NCBI GenBank assembly: GCA_937891135.1
Contig: CALAFB010000089.1
Span: 1 to 53,527 of the forward strand
Length of the DNA stretch: 53,527 nucleotides
Direction of reading: 5' to 3'
Source of the DNA: an uncultured Elusimicrobium sp.
Lineage (GTDB): Bacteria > Elusimicrobiota > Elusimicrobia > Elusimicrobiales > Elusimicrobiaceae
Below the pieces are notes generated by a model. The model searched no databases. It had not been told where the DNA came from and saw only the letters and a list, made by a program, of their open reading frames with translations. This document shows positions 15,665 through 24,776 of the stretch, piece by piece. Position 1 is the stretch's first letter. Every line of letters starts with the position of its first letter. The position numbers were made by a program, and so were the translations under genes.

Positions 15665-16710
15665 AGGGCACTTCCTTTACGCTTACGTTTGGGCTCACTA
15701 GACGGGGAAGATAACTGCAACCCCCAATAAATAAAAATACTGACAATGCCCGGAATTACATAATATACCACGCGATAAATAAGCGTAGCCATAAGTGCGG
15801 CGTCCCACTCCACTCCCATTTGGCTAAAAACAGCTGTCATAGCTAGTTCCATAGCACCTAGTCCGCTGGGCAAAATGGGGATTAAGGTAGTAGCCATTCC
15901 AATGGCAAACCCGGCCACCAGTACCCCGGCAGAAATATTCACACCTACGGCACAAAACGCAAAATATAAAACCATAATCGTAAAAAACCAATCTGCACAT
16001 ACATATAATACGGTGCGGGTCAGTTTACGTTTTTTTTGGTGAATGAGTGCAATCCCTTCATCTAACTGGTCCATAAAATCGTCATAGCGGCCTTTAGGAA
16101 TAAGCGCCCTGAACCCATGGAACAACACTTTATTAAGGGCCCGAAACCCTTTGCGCAGCCACTTGGAACGCCATTCATTATTAAACAAAAACGCCGTAAT
16201 CAGCGCGCATACCATACACATTCCTACGATAAGGGCAAAATTTTCAACAAGCTGCACCTTGGTAGCAGACGCATTAAATAACATGAGCACCGATCCCTGC
16301 AAAATAATAATAGCCAGCACAAAATACAATAGCACAGTAATCACAATACTAGCCGTTACACACATGCCAAACGGTATTTTGCGCCGGTTTAACAGATGTG
16401 CGCGCAACGCAAACCCACTAGCCCCTAATGAAGAAATCAAATAATTTACCGTGGTAGAAACCAAAGCAATCCCCACGGCCGCACCTTTAGAAATGCGTTT
16501 GCCCATAATGCGCAGCATTTCATACAAACTCATTCCCATGGCAATATAAATGAGTACCGAAGAAAAAAACGATAAAAATAAGTACCGGGTTTGTACTCCT
16601 TGCCAAATTTTAACAAAACTATCCTTGGCCTGATAAATCATCACGGCTAAAATGCCTACGGATAGTAACATCCCTACAGCATACAGCGTATATTTAAGCG
16701 GTTTTTTCAC
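15661..16710 (-). CDS. YbhN/AglD-type (UPF0104) integral membrane protein
   Basis: About 349 residues with eight or so membrane helices, of the lysylphosphatidylglycerol synthase transmembrane-domain family (PF03706). Typical features are SSLGASGFALRAHLL, the cytoplasmic basic loop, and the C-terminal LIPILPSGLGAMELAMTAVF motif. Related proteins act as lipid flippases or synthase transmembrane parts; function here is unknown. I prefer the GTG at 16710, five bases after GGGAGG, to the GTG at 16716 that directly abuts it. Confidence 0.82.
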   Translation of the reverse strand: MKKPLKYTLYAVGMLLSVGILAVMIYQAKDSFVKIWQGVQTRYLFLSFFSSVLIYIAMGMSLYEMLRIMGKRISKGAAVGIALVSTTVNYLISSLGASGFALRAHLLNRRKIPFGMCVTASIVITVLLYFVLAIIILQGSVLMLFNASATKVQLVENFALIVGMCMVCALITAFLFNNEWRSKWLRKGFRALNKVLFHGFRALIPKGRYDDFMDQLDEGIALIHQKKRKLTRTVLYVCADWFFTIMVLYFAFCAVGVNISAGVLVAGFAIGMATTLIPILPSGLGAMELAMTAVFSQMGVEWDAALMATLIYRVVYYVIPGIVSIFIYWGLQLSSPSSEPKRKRKGSAL

Positions 16711-16790
16711 GCGCACCTCCCAGCTAAGTCACATAAATTATATAATATATTTAGAGTAAGCGGCAGCCGTCCACCGCGTAAGAGGTTGAC

Positions 16791-19679
16791 ATGAAGTCCA
16801 TTAAAGTAATTGGTGCCAAAGGCCACAATTTAAAAAATGTTTCTGTTGAAATTCCCAAAGACCAAATGGTCGTGGTAACGGGATTGTCCGGCTCGGGCAA
16901 AAGCTCGCTGGCCTTTGATACCATTTACGCCGAAGGCCAACGACGGTATGTGGAAAGTATGTCTGCCTACGCGCGGCAGTTTTTGGAACTCATGGAAAAA
17001 CCGGACGTAGAGCATATTGAAGGTTTATCCCCCGCTATTTCCATAGAACAGCGCAACCCCTCTAAAAATCCGCGCTCTACGGTAGCCACCGTTACAGAAT
17101 TGTACGATTATTTGCGTTTACTTTTTGCACGCGTAGGGCACCGGTTTTGCCCCGCATGCGGACGCGAAGTGCAATCTTGGAGTGTGCAAGGCATTGTGCA
17201 AGATATTTTAAGTAAATTTAACGAACAAACCGTCTATGTTTTGTCTCCGGTCATCCGCGGGCGGCAAGGTACATACGAAGAACTTTTTAAAAAATTTAAG
17301 AAAGAAGGTTACGTCAAAGCACGCGTGAACGGCACAGTCCTCTCGTTAGAAAATGTACCCGTTTTGGAACGCTATAAAAAACATACCATAGAGCTGGTAT
17401 GTGATGAAATTTTTGTAGAAGAACTGGACCGTGAACGCCTGGTGGAAAGCGTAGAGCAAGCCCTCCGCTATGCCAAAGGGCTCGTACACATTGTGCAAGC
17501 CGAAGGAGAAACACCCCGTGAATTTACCTATAGCGAAGAAAACGCCTGCGCGCATTGTGGCATTGGGTTTAGCGAGTTGGAACCACGGTTATTTTCGTTT
17601 AATTCCCCGTACGGAGCCTGCCCGGAATGTAATGGGCTAGGCGTTAAAATTGAAGTAGACGAATCCCTGGTAGTGCCCAATACGGATTTATCTATTAACG
17701 AAGGGGCCATTGAAGCGTGGGAAAATCCCGTTACTACCCGCACGCACCGTTGGAAAAATTCCTGGAGTGGGTATTATTACGATATGCTAAAACAAGTCTG
17801 CCGCCAAAATAAAATCAAGATGAATGTACCGTGGAAAAACCTACCCCAAACGCAGCGGGATTTACTGTTATACGGTACGGGCGGAGCCACATATACATCT
17901 ATAATTTCCGGCACAGAAACGGAATTTGAAGGAGTAATCACCAACTTAAAACGCCGCGTAGCCGAAAGCGAAAGTGATTTTGTAAAAGAAGAAGTTACCC
18001 AGCGTTTTATGCGCGAAGTGGAATGTCCCGCTTGCCACGGTAAACGCCTAAAACCCGAAGCACTCTCCGTTAAAATTAACGGGAAAAATATAGACGATAT
18101 TACCACGATGCAAGTTTCTGCCGCCAAAGCGTTTTTTGCAAACTTACAACTAACCTCCAAAGAAAAAACGATTGCCAAAGACGTACTCAAAGAAATTAAC
18201 GCACGGCTTAACTTTTTAGACAGCGTAGGTCTTTCGTACCTTACCTTAAACCGCAAAAGCCAAACACTATCCGGCGGAGAGGCACAACGTATCCACCTGG
18301 CTACGCAAATCGGCTCTGGTTTAACGGGGGTATTGTACGTATTAGATGAACCTACCATTGGGCTACACTCACGCGATAATGACCGTTTGATTGATACCCT
18401 TAAAAACTTGCGCGATTTAGACAATACCCTTATTATCGTAGAGCACGATAAAGACACTATTTTAGCATCTGATTACGTGGTAGAACTCGGCCCTGCCGCC
18501 GGGGAACACGGCGGACAAATTGTAGCCAGCGAACCCACCCGCGATTTCCTCAAAAACAAAACGTCGCTGACGGCTTCGTACTTAAACGGACGGCGGATGA
18601 TTTTACCGCGTAAAACGCTGCGTAAAGGCAACGGGAAATTTTTGACAGTTTGCGGGGCGCGGCAGTTTAACCTGAAAAATATAGATGTTAAAATTCCGCT
18701 GGGCAAACTGGTGTGTGTGACGGGAGTGTCCGGCTCCGGCAAGAGTACGCTGGTACACAATATCTTATACAAAGCACTCGCCCGAAAATTTTATAACGCC
18801 AAAGAACTCCCCGGTGCCCACAAAGCCGTGAAAGGGCTGGAACACATAGACAAAGTCATTATCGTAGACCAAAGCCCCATTGGCAAAACACCGCGCAGCA
18901 ACCCGGCTACGTATACGGGCGTGTTTTCACATATTCGCGATTTATTTGCCCAAATGCCCGAGGCCAAACGCCGCGGGTACAAACCGGGCCGTTTTTCGTT
19001 CAACGTCAAGGGCGGCCGGTGCGAAAAATGCCAGGGCGACGGAATTTTAAAAATCCAAATGCAATTTCTGCCGGATATTTACGTCAAATGCGAGGAATGT
19101 AACGGCAACCGCTTTAACGAAGATACCTTAGAAGTAAAATTCAAGGGCAAAAATATTGCTGAAGTCTTAGATTTAAGCGTTTCGCAAGCGTTAGATTTTT
19201 TCAGCGCGATTCCCAAAATCAAACGCTATTTACAAACACTTAACGACGTGGGACTCGGATACATCAAACTGGGCCAAGCCGCCACCACACTCTCAGGCGG
19301 AGAAGCCCAACGCGTTAAACTAGCCGACGAACTCTCCCGCAAGGGGACCGGTAATACACTCTATATTTTAGACGAACCAACCACCGGGCTGCACTTTGCG
19401 GACATTGAAAAACTTTTACAAGTCCTTCACGGCCTGGCGGACAAAGGCAATACCGTCCTGATTATTGAGCATAATTTAGATGTGATTAAAACCGCAGATT
19501 GGCTCATTGACCTAGGCCCCGAAGGCGGCGATAAAGGCGGCCAAATTGTCTGTGAAGGTACGCCAGCCCAGGTAGCCGCGTGTAAACACTCCTACACGGG
19601 CAAATACTTAAAGCCCGAACTAGATGCCGTGGAAAATTTCCTCAAAAAACATCCGCACAAAACCCCGGCTGCGGACTAG
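16791..19679 (+). CDS. uvrA: excinuclease ABC subunit A
   Basis: Complete 962-residue UvrA, the damage-recognition ATPase of nucleotide-excision repair. Two ABC modules: Walker A GLSGSGKSS (about 31-39) and GVSGSGKST (about 645), signatures LSGGEAQRIHLA and LSGGEAQRVKLA, and Walker B VLDEPT / ILDEPTTGLH. The Zn-binding Cys pairs are present (CPAC, CAHC, CPECNG, CEKCQGDG..CEECNG). AGAGG stands five bases before the ATG and a TATAAT box lies about 45 bp upstream. It stands alone; no SOS-type box matching the 4.85 kb palindrome was noticed at its promoter. Confidence 0.97.
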   Translation: MKSIKVIGAKGHNLKNVSVEIPKDQMVVVTGLSGSGKSSLAFDTIYAEGQRRYVESMSAYARQFLELMEKPDVEHIEGLSPAISIEQRNPSKNPRSTVATVTELYDYLRLLFARVGHRFCPACGREVQSWSVQGIVQDILSKFNEQTVYVLSPVIRGRQGTYEELFKKFKKEGYVKARVNGTVLSLENVPVLERYKKHTIELVCDEIFVEELDRERLVESVEQALRYAKGLVHIVQAEGETPREFTYSEENACAHCGIGFSELEPRLFSFNSPYGACPECNGLGVKIEVDESLVVPNTDLSINEGAIEAWENPVTTRTHRWKNSWSGYYYDMLKQVCRQNKIKMNVPWKNLPQTQRDLLLYGTGGATYTSIISGTETEFEGVITNLKRRVAESESDFVKEEVTQRFMREVECPACHGKRLKPEALSVKINGKNIDDITTMQVSAAKAFFANLQLTSKEKTIAKDVLKEINARLNFLDSVGLSYLTLNRKSQTLSGGEAQRIHLATQIGSGLTGVLYVLDEPTIGLHSRDNDRLIDTLKNLRDLDNTLIIVEHDKDTILASDYVVELGPAAGEHGGQIVASEPTRDFLKNKTSLTASYLNGRRMILPRKTLRKGNGKFLTVCGARQFNLKNIDVKIPLGKLVCVTGVSGSGKSTLVHNILYKALARKFYNAKELPGAHKAVKGLEHIDKVIIVDQSPIGKTPRSNPATYTGVFSHIRDLFAQMPEAKRRGYKPGRFSFNVKGGRCEKCQGDGILKIQMQFLPDIYVKCEECNGNRFNEDTLEVKFKGKNIAEVLDLSVSQALDFFSAIPKIKRYLQTLNDVGLGYIKLGQAATTLSGGEAQRVKLADELSRKGTGNTLYILDEPTTGLHFADIEKLLQVLHGLADKGNTVLIIEHNLDVIKTADWLIDLGPEGGDKGGQIVCEGTPAQVAACKHSYTGKYLKPELDAVENFLKKHPHKTPAAD

Positions 19680-19696
19680 TATTGCCGCCGGGGTTT
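19660..19696 (+). terminator. terminator overlapping the uvrA stop
   Basis: AAACCCCGGC (19660-19669) and GCCGGGGTTT (19687-19696) pair around the uvrA stop codon; the convergent pilin ends at 19719. Confidence 0.7.
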
Positions 19697-19718
19697 ATGG
19701 TGTACAACTAAAGAATAA

Positions 19719-20354
19719 TTAGTATTCTTCGTCTAAAACACCCCAGCCTTCTTTTTCCAGTAAAGAACACACATAACGCCCTATATCCGTATCATTGGTT
19801 ACACAACCGTAATACCAATTTCCTTTTTTGTTGTAAACGTAGTCTTCGTCTGGTAAATAAGTAGCTACTGTCAACACATAACCAATGCCTTTTCGCGATA
19901 TATCCATGGAACATCCTTCAGGAATACATCTTGCCCCCGTACTAAAATATTGACCGGTTGGCAAATCAACATGTGTAAATTCTCTAAACCCTTTCCCGTC
20001 TCCTTCTGCCGGGAGGCCATGTTCCAGCACATACAATTCCTCTTGTTGCTGAATGATGGCTATACTTTGCAAAGCTTCCGTCAACCGGCTTTTTTCTACC
20101 GCTTTTTGGTATTGCGGCAACGCCACCGCCGACAAAATACCAATGATTAGAACTACTACTAATAATTCTATGAGGGTAAACCCCATTCGTCTATTGTCAT
20201 GCTGAACCGCGGCCTTTACCGCTTGGCCGCGTCCCGGAAGGTTGTAATCCGGGATCTCGTCCATGGGTTTCAGCATCTCCTCCGATTTTCCATAAGGATG
20301 AGATCCTGAAATAAATTCAGGATGACTCTGGTGTATATTTTTATTTTTTTTCAT
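19719..20354 (-). CDS. type IV pilin-like protein with a 58-residue leader
   Basis: 211 residues from the ATG at 20354 (AAGGAG upstream; longer in-frame extension has none). The prepilin signature begins at residue 59 (NRRMG|FTLIEL..PQYQKAVEKSR). The leader includes SHPEFISGSHP, a peptide typical of genome-wide protein-coding palindromic repeats, followed by DYNLPGRGQAVKAAV. The mature part has Cys in ARCIPEGC and YGCVTND..YVCSLLEKEG. Transcribed from T12 promoter A3. Confidence 0.87.
   Translation of the reverse strand: MKKNKNIHQSHPEFISGSHPYGKSEEMLKPMDEIPDYNLPGRGQAVKAAVQHDNRRMGFTLIELLVVVLIIGILSAVALPQYQKAVEKSRLTEALQSIAIIQQQEELYVLEHGLPAEGDGKGFREFTHVDLPTGQYFSTGARCIPEGCSMDISRKGIGYVLTVATYLPDEDYVYNKKGNWYYGCVTNDTDIGRYVCSLLEKEGWGVLDEEY
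20185..20340 (-). repeat. dispersed repeat inside a prepilin leader (HPEFISGS type)
   Basis: The DNA for SHPEFISGSHP carries the inverted pair ATCCTGAA/TTCAGGAT (near 20307-20323), and CCGCGGCC..GGCCGCG and TCCCGG..CCGGGA pairs lie near 20205-20255. I know the HPEFISGS string from translated repeats in unrelated bacterial genomes. It stays in frame with the pilin. Confidence 0.6.
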
Positions 20355-20473
20355 CTTTTTCTCCTTATAATTATTATTCGCAACCGTATACCTTTCTTTT
20401 GAGCAAAAACACCCTTTAAACGGCCTTTTACTACCTGAGTATCTCCCCCCATTTATACGGTCGCTATCATCAA

Positions 20474-20501
20474 AATCTACCAAAAAAAAAAAACGCGTCA
20501 A
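20474..20501 (-). promoter_or_regulatory. T12-spacer pilin promoter (copy A3)
   Basis: Minus strand: TTGACG (20496-20501), 16-bp spacer with exactly twelve T, TAGATT (20474-20479). The first 33 bases are identical in type to copy A0 at the window start. GACAACAACAACGG lies 17 bp upstream (20519-20532), and the 5' UTR holds an ATGGGGGGAGAT string (20441-20452) shared with copy A4. Confidence 0.6.
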
Positions 20502-20629
20502 GCCCTTAAAAAACAACTGACAACAACAACGGACTTTTCCAGTAATTTTTAAGACCTAGAAACTAACCAGGTCCTTTGACTCTGGTATTTGCTGTAAATT
20601 TCTGCTACGCTACTAGTAAGAGGATACTT

Positions 20630-22198
20630 ATGAAACACACCCCTTATATCTTATTTAGTTTAGCCCTTCTGACCCTGGCTGTCCCTGCGGCGGCCCAGCG
20701 TGCTTTTTCAGTACCTATGTTTGTAAAAACTGTTACTAAGCCCGCTTTTACATTTCCGGCACAACGTGTATTATTCCCCGTTGAACACGCTGCCTCAGCA
20801 CCCCATTTAAGCCCCCATTTATCCCCGCAGAACACCGTTCCCCTAGTCACCCATACCCCCCCCCATGCTTATAAAAACGCCCTTCCTGAGGCAATTTCAC
20901 TCTCGGACGGCAAAGGAAAAACCCGCGGAAAACATTCCATTGTCCCTTCCGCCAGCACCATCTTAGGGTCCGATGCCTTCCGGACAGCCCAAACTCGACA
21001 AATTGATTTATTGCGCCAGCAGGCCGAAGCTGCCCTGAATACGGAATATTTACCCCCGGCCGAACGGGCCTACTGGGCGGCGGAACGGGAAACATTGGGC
21101 CGGATGTGGCGGACTATGTCCCCGGCAGAGCCAAGCCAACTTGCCTCTTACCTGGCACACCCGGTTCCTCCGGAAACCCTGGCCGACTTAACCCAATCCT
21201 ATATGGAATTTACAGCAAACGTACAAAATGCCAACCATGAAGTGATGACAAAAATTATCTACTCCTCTTTACAGGGGGAAGGCAAAACCCTCAGTCTGCC
21301 GGAAAAAATTTACATCAACAAAACCATTTCGAAGATGCGCTTTAGCGTGGCTATCTTACGTAATGCTTTTGTGAAAGACCCTTATTTAATTGCCCAGCAA
21401 AAATACTGGAATAAAGTATTCTCGGCCTTTAACCCGCTGTTAGAAGGGCTGCTTTTAAAATTAGATATCCCGCGCCCGGATAAACGCGTGTATGATTATC
21501 ACGAGTTTGTTCTCTCCAACCCGGACCATACCCTCCCTTACCTGCCGGATTCTCACTCCCTGATTAAAGGAGAAAAAGATGAGGATGACGATTACGATGA
21601 CTATGAAGACGGCTACGACAATTATGGCCGCCCCATGCCTGCCGAGCTGCGCGCCGCCCAACGCGCCGCCGAACAAGCCCACTACAACAAAATGATGCAG
21701 TTCACCCAAGAAAAAGACGAACTGCTTACGCACATCCCCGAAAACTTACGCATTGCCTTCATCAACGATGACGCCAACCCGCGGCTCAATATGGAATCCT
21801 GGGCCAAAAAAGGACACCTGGGCAAAGGGGCCACCGTAGAAACCTTTAAAGAAGGAGGCAGTTTCCTAGATAAAGTGAAAAACGGCACACACTATGACCT
21901 GGTCATTACGGATTTATTGGTAACCAAAGGCGGGATTATCATGATGGAAGAACTACGCGATTTAGCCCCTTTCCTGCCTGTCATTGCCTCCAGCAAATTT
22001 TACCCCGGAGACGGAGACACCATTAAAACAGAAGATGGGAAAGAAGTAACCACCGCCGAAGATTATTTCCACGCCGGTATTGACGGATATATGTGGTATA
22101 ACAATAACTTAGATGCCGGGGCCTATGGATATATTCAATACTTGCGTTCTCTAAAAAATTACTATTACTATAAAAACCTACACGGTTGGGCCCGCTAG
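20630..22198 (+). CDS. secreted protein with a receiver-like C-terminal domain
   Basis: 522 residues from the ATG at 20630 (AGAGG upstream) with a clear signal peptide (LFSLALLTLAVPAAA|QRAF). The middle is helical with a very acidic run (about residues 320-340, DEDDDYDDYEDGYD). The last about 150 residues look like a CheY receiver: RIAFINDDAN (acidic pair), YDLVITDLLV (phospho-acceptor position), LPVIASSKF, and AGIDGYMWYNNN in place of the usual GADDYLxKP. A receiver fold exported from the cytoplasm is unexpected. I know no named family. No kinase or transport partner is adjacent. Confidence 0.7.
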   Translation: MKHTPYILFSLALLTLAVPAAAQRAFSVPMFVKTVTKPAFTFPAQRVLFPVEHAASAPHLSPHLSPQNTVPLVTHTPPHAYKNALPEAISLSDGKGKTRGKHSIVPSASTILGSDAFRTAQTRQIDLLRQQAEAALNTEYLPPAERAYWAAERETLGRMWRTMSPAEPSQLASYLAHPVPPETLADLTQSYMEFTANVQNANHEVMTKIIYSSLQGEGKTLSLPEKIYINKTISKMRFSVAILRNAFVKDPYLIAQQKYWNKVFSAFNPLLEGLLLKLDIPRPDKRVYDYHEFVLSNPDHTLPYLPDSHSLIKGEKDEDDDYDDYEDGYDNYGRPMPAELRAAQRAAEQAHYNKMMQFTQEKDELLTHIPENLRIAFINDDANPRLNMESWAKKGHLGKGATVETFKEGGSFLDKVKNGTHYDLVITDLLVTKGGIIMMEELRDLAPFLPVIASSKFYPGDGDTIKTEDGKEVTTAEDYFHAGIDGYMWYNNNLDAGAYGYIQYLRSLKNYYYYKNLHGWAR

Positions 22199-22225
22199 CA
22201 GCCCGGCCCGTTTCTACGCTCTTGA

Positions 22226-22256
22226 ACCGCTCGCATCTCCGGGCGGTTTTTGTATG
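22226..22256 (+). terminator. intrinsic terminator
   Basis: ACCGC/GCGGT hairpin (with CCGGG in the loop side) followed by TTTTTGT, immediately after the secreted receiver-like gene. Confidence 0.6.
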
Positions 22257-22289
22257 GAAATGCAGAAAATTTGCTACAATATGCTAACC

Positions 22290-23444
22290 ATGACCCGCGA
22301 ATTATTATCCCTGGATTTTTACGGCGAAGGCGTTACCGCTGCCCTGGCTACGTTAGACGAACAAACCGGCACCTTGCGTATCCGGCATTTGTTGCGCCAA
22401 GCCAGCTCCTCTTTAAACGGGGCCGTTGTGCGGAACCTGTCGGGCGCGCAGGAAACCCTGGGCCGCGTATTTACGGAAATGGCCCAATACACCCAAGGAA
22501 CCCCTACTGTTATTGTTGGGGTACGCAGCAGTTTTTTATCGTTCCGCCACAGTACCGGCACCGCGTATACCGAGGCCCGCAGCCAACTCATCCGGGAATC
22601 GGACATCCGTAACGCGCTGGAAAACTCCATCCCCCCCCATTTAAGTGATATGTTGGAAGTGGTAGATATTTTGCCGCTTTCATATAGTATTGATGACCAA
22701 CATGGTATGCCTAACCCACAGGGAATGCACGGCTATTCTTTAGAAGCTGAAACCTTTATTTCTTTAGCTGTACGCACCCATTTAACCAATTTAAACCAAG
22801 CCCTTACCGCCAGCGGGTGTGAAGAATACCAGTTGTTGCCGTCCTCAGTAGCATTAGGGGATGCGGTGCTCCTACCGGCTGAAAAAAGCGGACGGACGTT
22901 GCTAATAGACCTGGGAGAAAGCGGCATTTCAGCGGTACTTTATCATAAAAATTCTATATGGGAAGGTTGGGAAATGCCCTTTGGCTTAGAAATGGCCGCC
23001 GAACAAATGGCGGACCTATTACAAAATGATTTACCCACCGTACGTAAACTGGTCTATCAGTACGAACCTGACCCTATTATGGACGAAGTGTTAGAAGATT
23101 CCGCCCGCCCGCTGATAGAGGCCATTCACAAAGAACTCGTGCAAACCCAGTCGCTGGCGTATATTCATCATCCCCCTACCCAGCTGGTTCTGTGCGGACT
23201 AGGGGCCAATCCGGTACTACTCAAATCTCTTCAACATACGCTAGGGCTGCGTAAGGCACGGCTAGGAACCTTTGAACACGTGATTGCCGATTGCGAAACA
23301 AACCTCCCTCAATACGACGGGGTGCTGTCCCTGTTGGAACATACCTTAATGCGCGAAGAACACCAATTTGGCACAGCTCCCGTCCAAGAAACCGGATTCT
23401 TTGGCAATCTACTCGCCAAATTCGGCTTAAATAGTTTATTTTAA
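22290..23444 (+). CDS. FtsA-like (actin-fold) cell division/pilus ATPase
   Basis: 384 residues of the FtsA/PilM actin-like fold: N-terminal SLDFYGEGVTAAL phosphate-1 loop, an SHS2-like insert (about 80-160), phosphate-2 loop LLIDLGESGISAVLY (about 210-225) and LVLCGLGANPVLL adenosine motif (about 310). It ends in an amphipathic tail, GFFGNLLAKFGLNSLF, like the FtsA membrane-targeting helix. ftsZ is not adjacent. The ATG at 22290 is chosen because TACAAT (22275-22280) would start transcription just before it; an earlier in-frame ATG (22281) is possible. A PilM-type role in pilus assembly cannot be excluded. Confidence 0.72.
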   Translation: MTRELLSLDFYGEGVTAALATLDEQTGTLRIRHLLRQASSSLNGAVVRNLSGAQETLGRVFTEMAQYTQGTPTVIVGVRSSFLSFRHSTGTAYTEARSQLIRESDIRNALENSIPPHLSDMLEVVDILPLSYSIDDQHGMPNPQGMHGYSLEAETFISLAVRTHLTNLNQALTASGCEEYQLLPSSVALGDAVLLPAEKSGRTLLIDLGESGISAVLYHKNSIWEGWEMPFGLEMAAEQMADLLQNDLPTVRKLVYQYEPDPIMDEVLEDSARPLIEAIHKELVQTQSLAYIHHPPTQLVLCGLGANPVLLKSLQHTLGLRKARLGTFEHVIADCETNLPQYDGVLSLLEHTLMREEHQFGTAPVQETGFFGNLLAKFGLNSLF

Positions 23445-23454
23445 GAGAATATCC

Positions 23455-24363
23455 TTAGAGCCCCGCTTGCGGTTCTATCGTGGGGACTACTTTGCGCAAT
23501 TTTTGCGTGCGCGGGCGGTCCCCAAACTTTAACATCGTATTTTGGATAAATTTAAGCGTTGTTTTGGGAGCAAACCCCGTAAATAAAAAGAAATCATCCG
23601 CTTTCCCAAACGTGGGGAATGCCCGGCGTACGTCTGACGGTAAATTGTTATTCATTTTAGCCGTTGCCACACCCACTACGCCGCCGTCTGCTAACGTTAC
23701 CGCCCCGCCGGAGTTTCCGTGGTCCACGCCAAATCCGTCCGCCGCCCATAAAGAGGCCCGCTCCCCAAAATAAAGCACCGTTTTTGGGTTGGAAAACATT
23801 TCCAGTTCTCCCCAATTCCACCGCGGCACGATTAAATTTTCATTTAACGTCATAAGTTCCGGTCCGTTGTACGTATGCAACACAGGGATTTGCGGCCGCA
23901 TAGCCCCTTTCCATTGTACGCGCAGTTTTCGGTCCTTTTGCAATGCCTGTTCAAATTCGGCGCGGGTAGCGTTGCCGCCTTCAGCAAATTCATACAAAAA
24001 TTCTTGCGGTTGATAATGAAGCAAAGCCATATCCCACACTTTGTGCGTGCGAACACGCTGATCTTTATCTACGGTGCGGTACTCCTTAGGGATAAATACG
24101 TCCCGCGCACTTAATTCGGCCGAAGCATTTATTTCTCCCTGCGCCAAAAGCACTTTTACACGGCACGCACTTTCTATACAACTTTCCACACAATGGGCCG
24201 ACGTTGCCAACCAGTTTTTATGGATAAAAAATGCCTGACACGTATTTTTATTATCAATAATAAGTTGTTTCTGAAACACAAAATCATCTATATACAGGCC
24301 GTTTTTGGCTCCGGCCCATACAGGGGACAAACCCAATATAAATACAATAAATAATTTTTTCAT
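23455..24363 (-). CDS. secreted trypsin-like serine protease
   Basis: 302 residues with a signal peptide (MKKLFIVFILGLSPVWAGA). Chymotrypsin-fold triad visible: His in LATSAHCVES, Asp in WDMALLHY, Ser in GVDHGNSGGAVT. The Cys flanking the His (SAHC..SC..SACR) suggest disulfides. It should act in the periplasm or outside. Start at 24363 rather than the longer frame because TATACT lies exactly six bases upstream and the signal peptide begins there, implying a leaderless message. It converges on the FtsA-like gene with a 10-bp gap. Confidence 0.85.
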   Translation of the reverse strand: MKKLFIVFILGLSPVWAGAKNGLYIDDFVFQKQLIIDNKNTCQAFFIHKNWLATSAHCVESCIESACRVKVLLAQGEINASAELSARDVFIPKEYRTVDKDQRVRTHKVWDMALLHYQPQEFLYEFAEGGNATRAEFEQALQKDRKLRVQWKGAMRPQIPVLHTYNGPELMTLNENLIVPRWNWGELEMFSNPKTVLYFGERASLWAADGFGVDHGNSGGAVTLADGGVVGVATAKMNNNLPSDVRRAFPTFGKADDFFLFTGFAPKTTLKFIQNTMLKFGDRPRTQKLRKVVPTIEPQAGL

Positions 24364-24369
24364 ATTGTT

Positions 24370-24375
24370 AGTATA
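24370..24375 (-). promoter_or_regulatory. -10 box of a leaderless promoter (protease)
   Basis: Minus-strand TATACT, six bases (AACAAT), then the ATG at 24363. Confidence 0.55.
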
Positions 24376-24460
24376 TACAAAAAGACCTATTTTTTCAATA
24401 CACCCTTGATTTTGTGATAAAAACCCGTACACTTTTAGTATCTTATTTGTGGAGGACTCT

Positions 24461-24697
24461 ATGTATTACCGACGACTTTTAATAACTTGTGCCTTGTGCT
24501 TAATCTGCCCCTTGTTGTGGGGACAAAGCGGAAAAACCTCCAAACAACTTACGAAAGCACAACTGGAACAACTGCAAGCTGACTACATTCACGCGTGTTT
24601 GGATGCTCATCAAACAGAGATTTTGGCCCTTGCCGCTGAAAAATTGCGCCCGCTGGTCAGCAAACAAATTCCGCCCGTTCCCAAGGGTTATCACTAG
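24461..24697 (+). CDS. small secreted protein, unknown
   Basis: 78 residues from the ATG at 24461, with GGAGG nine bases upstream. The N-terminus is a signal peptide (LLITCALCLICPLLWG|Q), possibly a lipobox-like Cys being absent at the cut. The remaining about 58 residues are helical (KAQLEQLQADYIHACLDAHQTEILALAAEKL). No family recognised. It is divergent from the secreted protease and ends before a strong terminator, so it is a single-gene unit. Confidence 0.65.
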   Translation: MYYRRLLITCALCLICPLLWGQSGKTSKQLTKAQLEQLQADYIHACLDAHQTEILALAAEKLRPLVSKQIPPVPKGYH

Positions 24698-24715
24698 TAC
24701 CTGGCATCACTTTAT

Positions 24716-24760
24716 CCCCGCGCTGCAACCAAACTGGCTAAGCGCGGGGAGTTCTTTTTT
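24716..24760 (+). terminator. intrinsic terminator
   Basis: CCCCGCGCT and AGCGCGGGG pair around CAACCAAACTGGCTA-type loop, followed by TTCTTTTTT. Confidence 0.8.
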
Positions 24761-24776
24761 AGTATAATACTTGTAT

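Noticed and set aside
17777..18457. 226-codon open frame antisense to uvrA
   Set aside because: Lies wholly within the conserved uvrA coding region; no ribosome site or promoter; typical antisense shadow.
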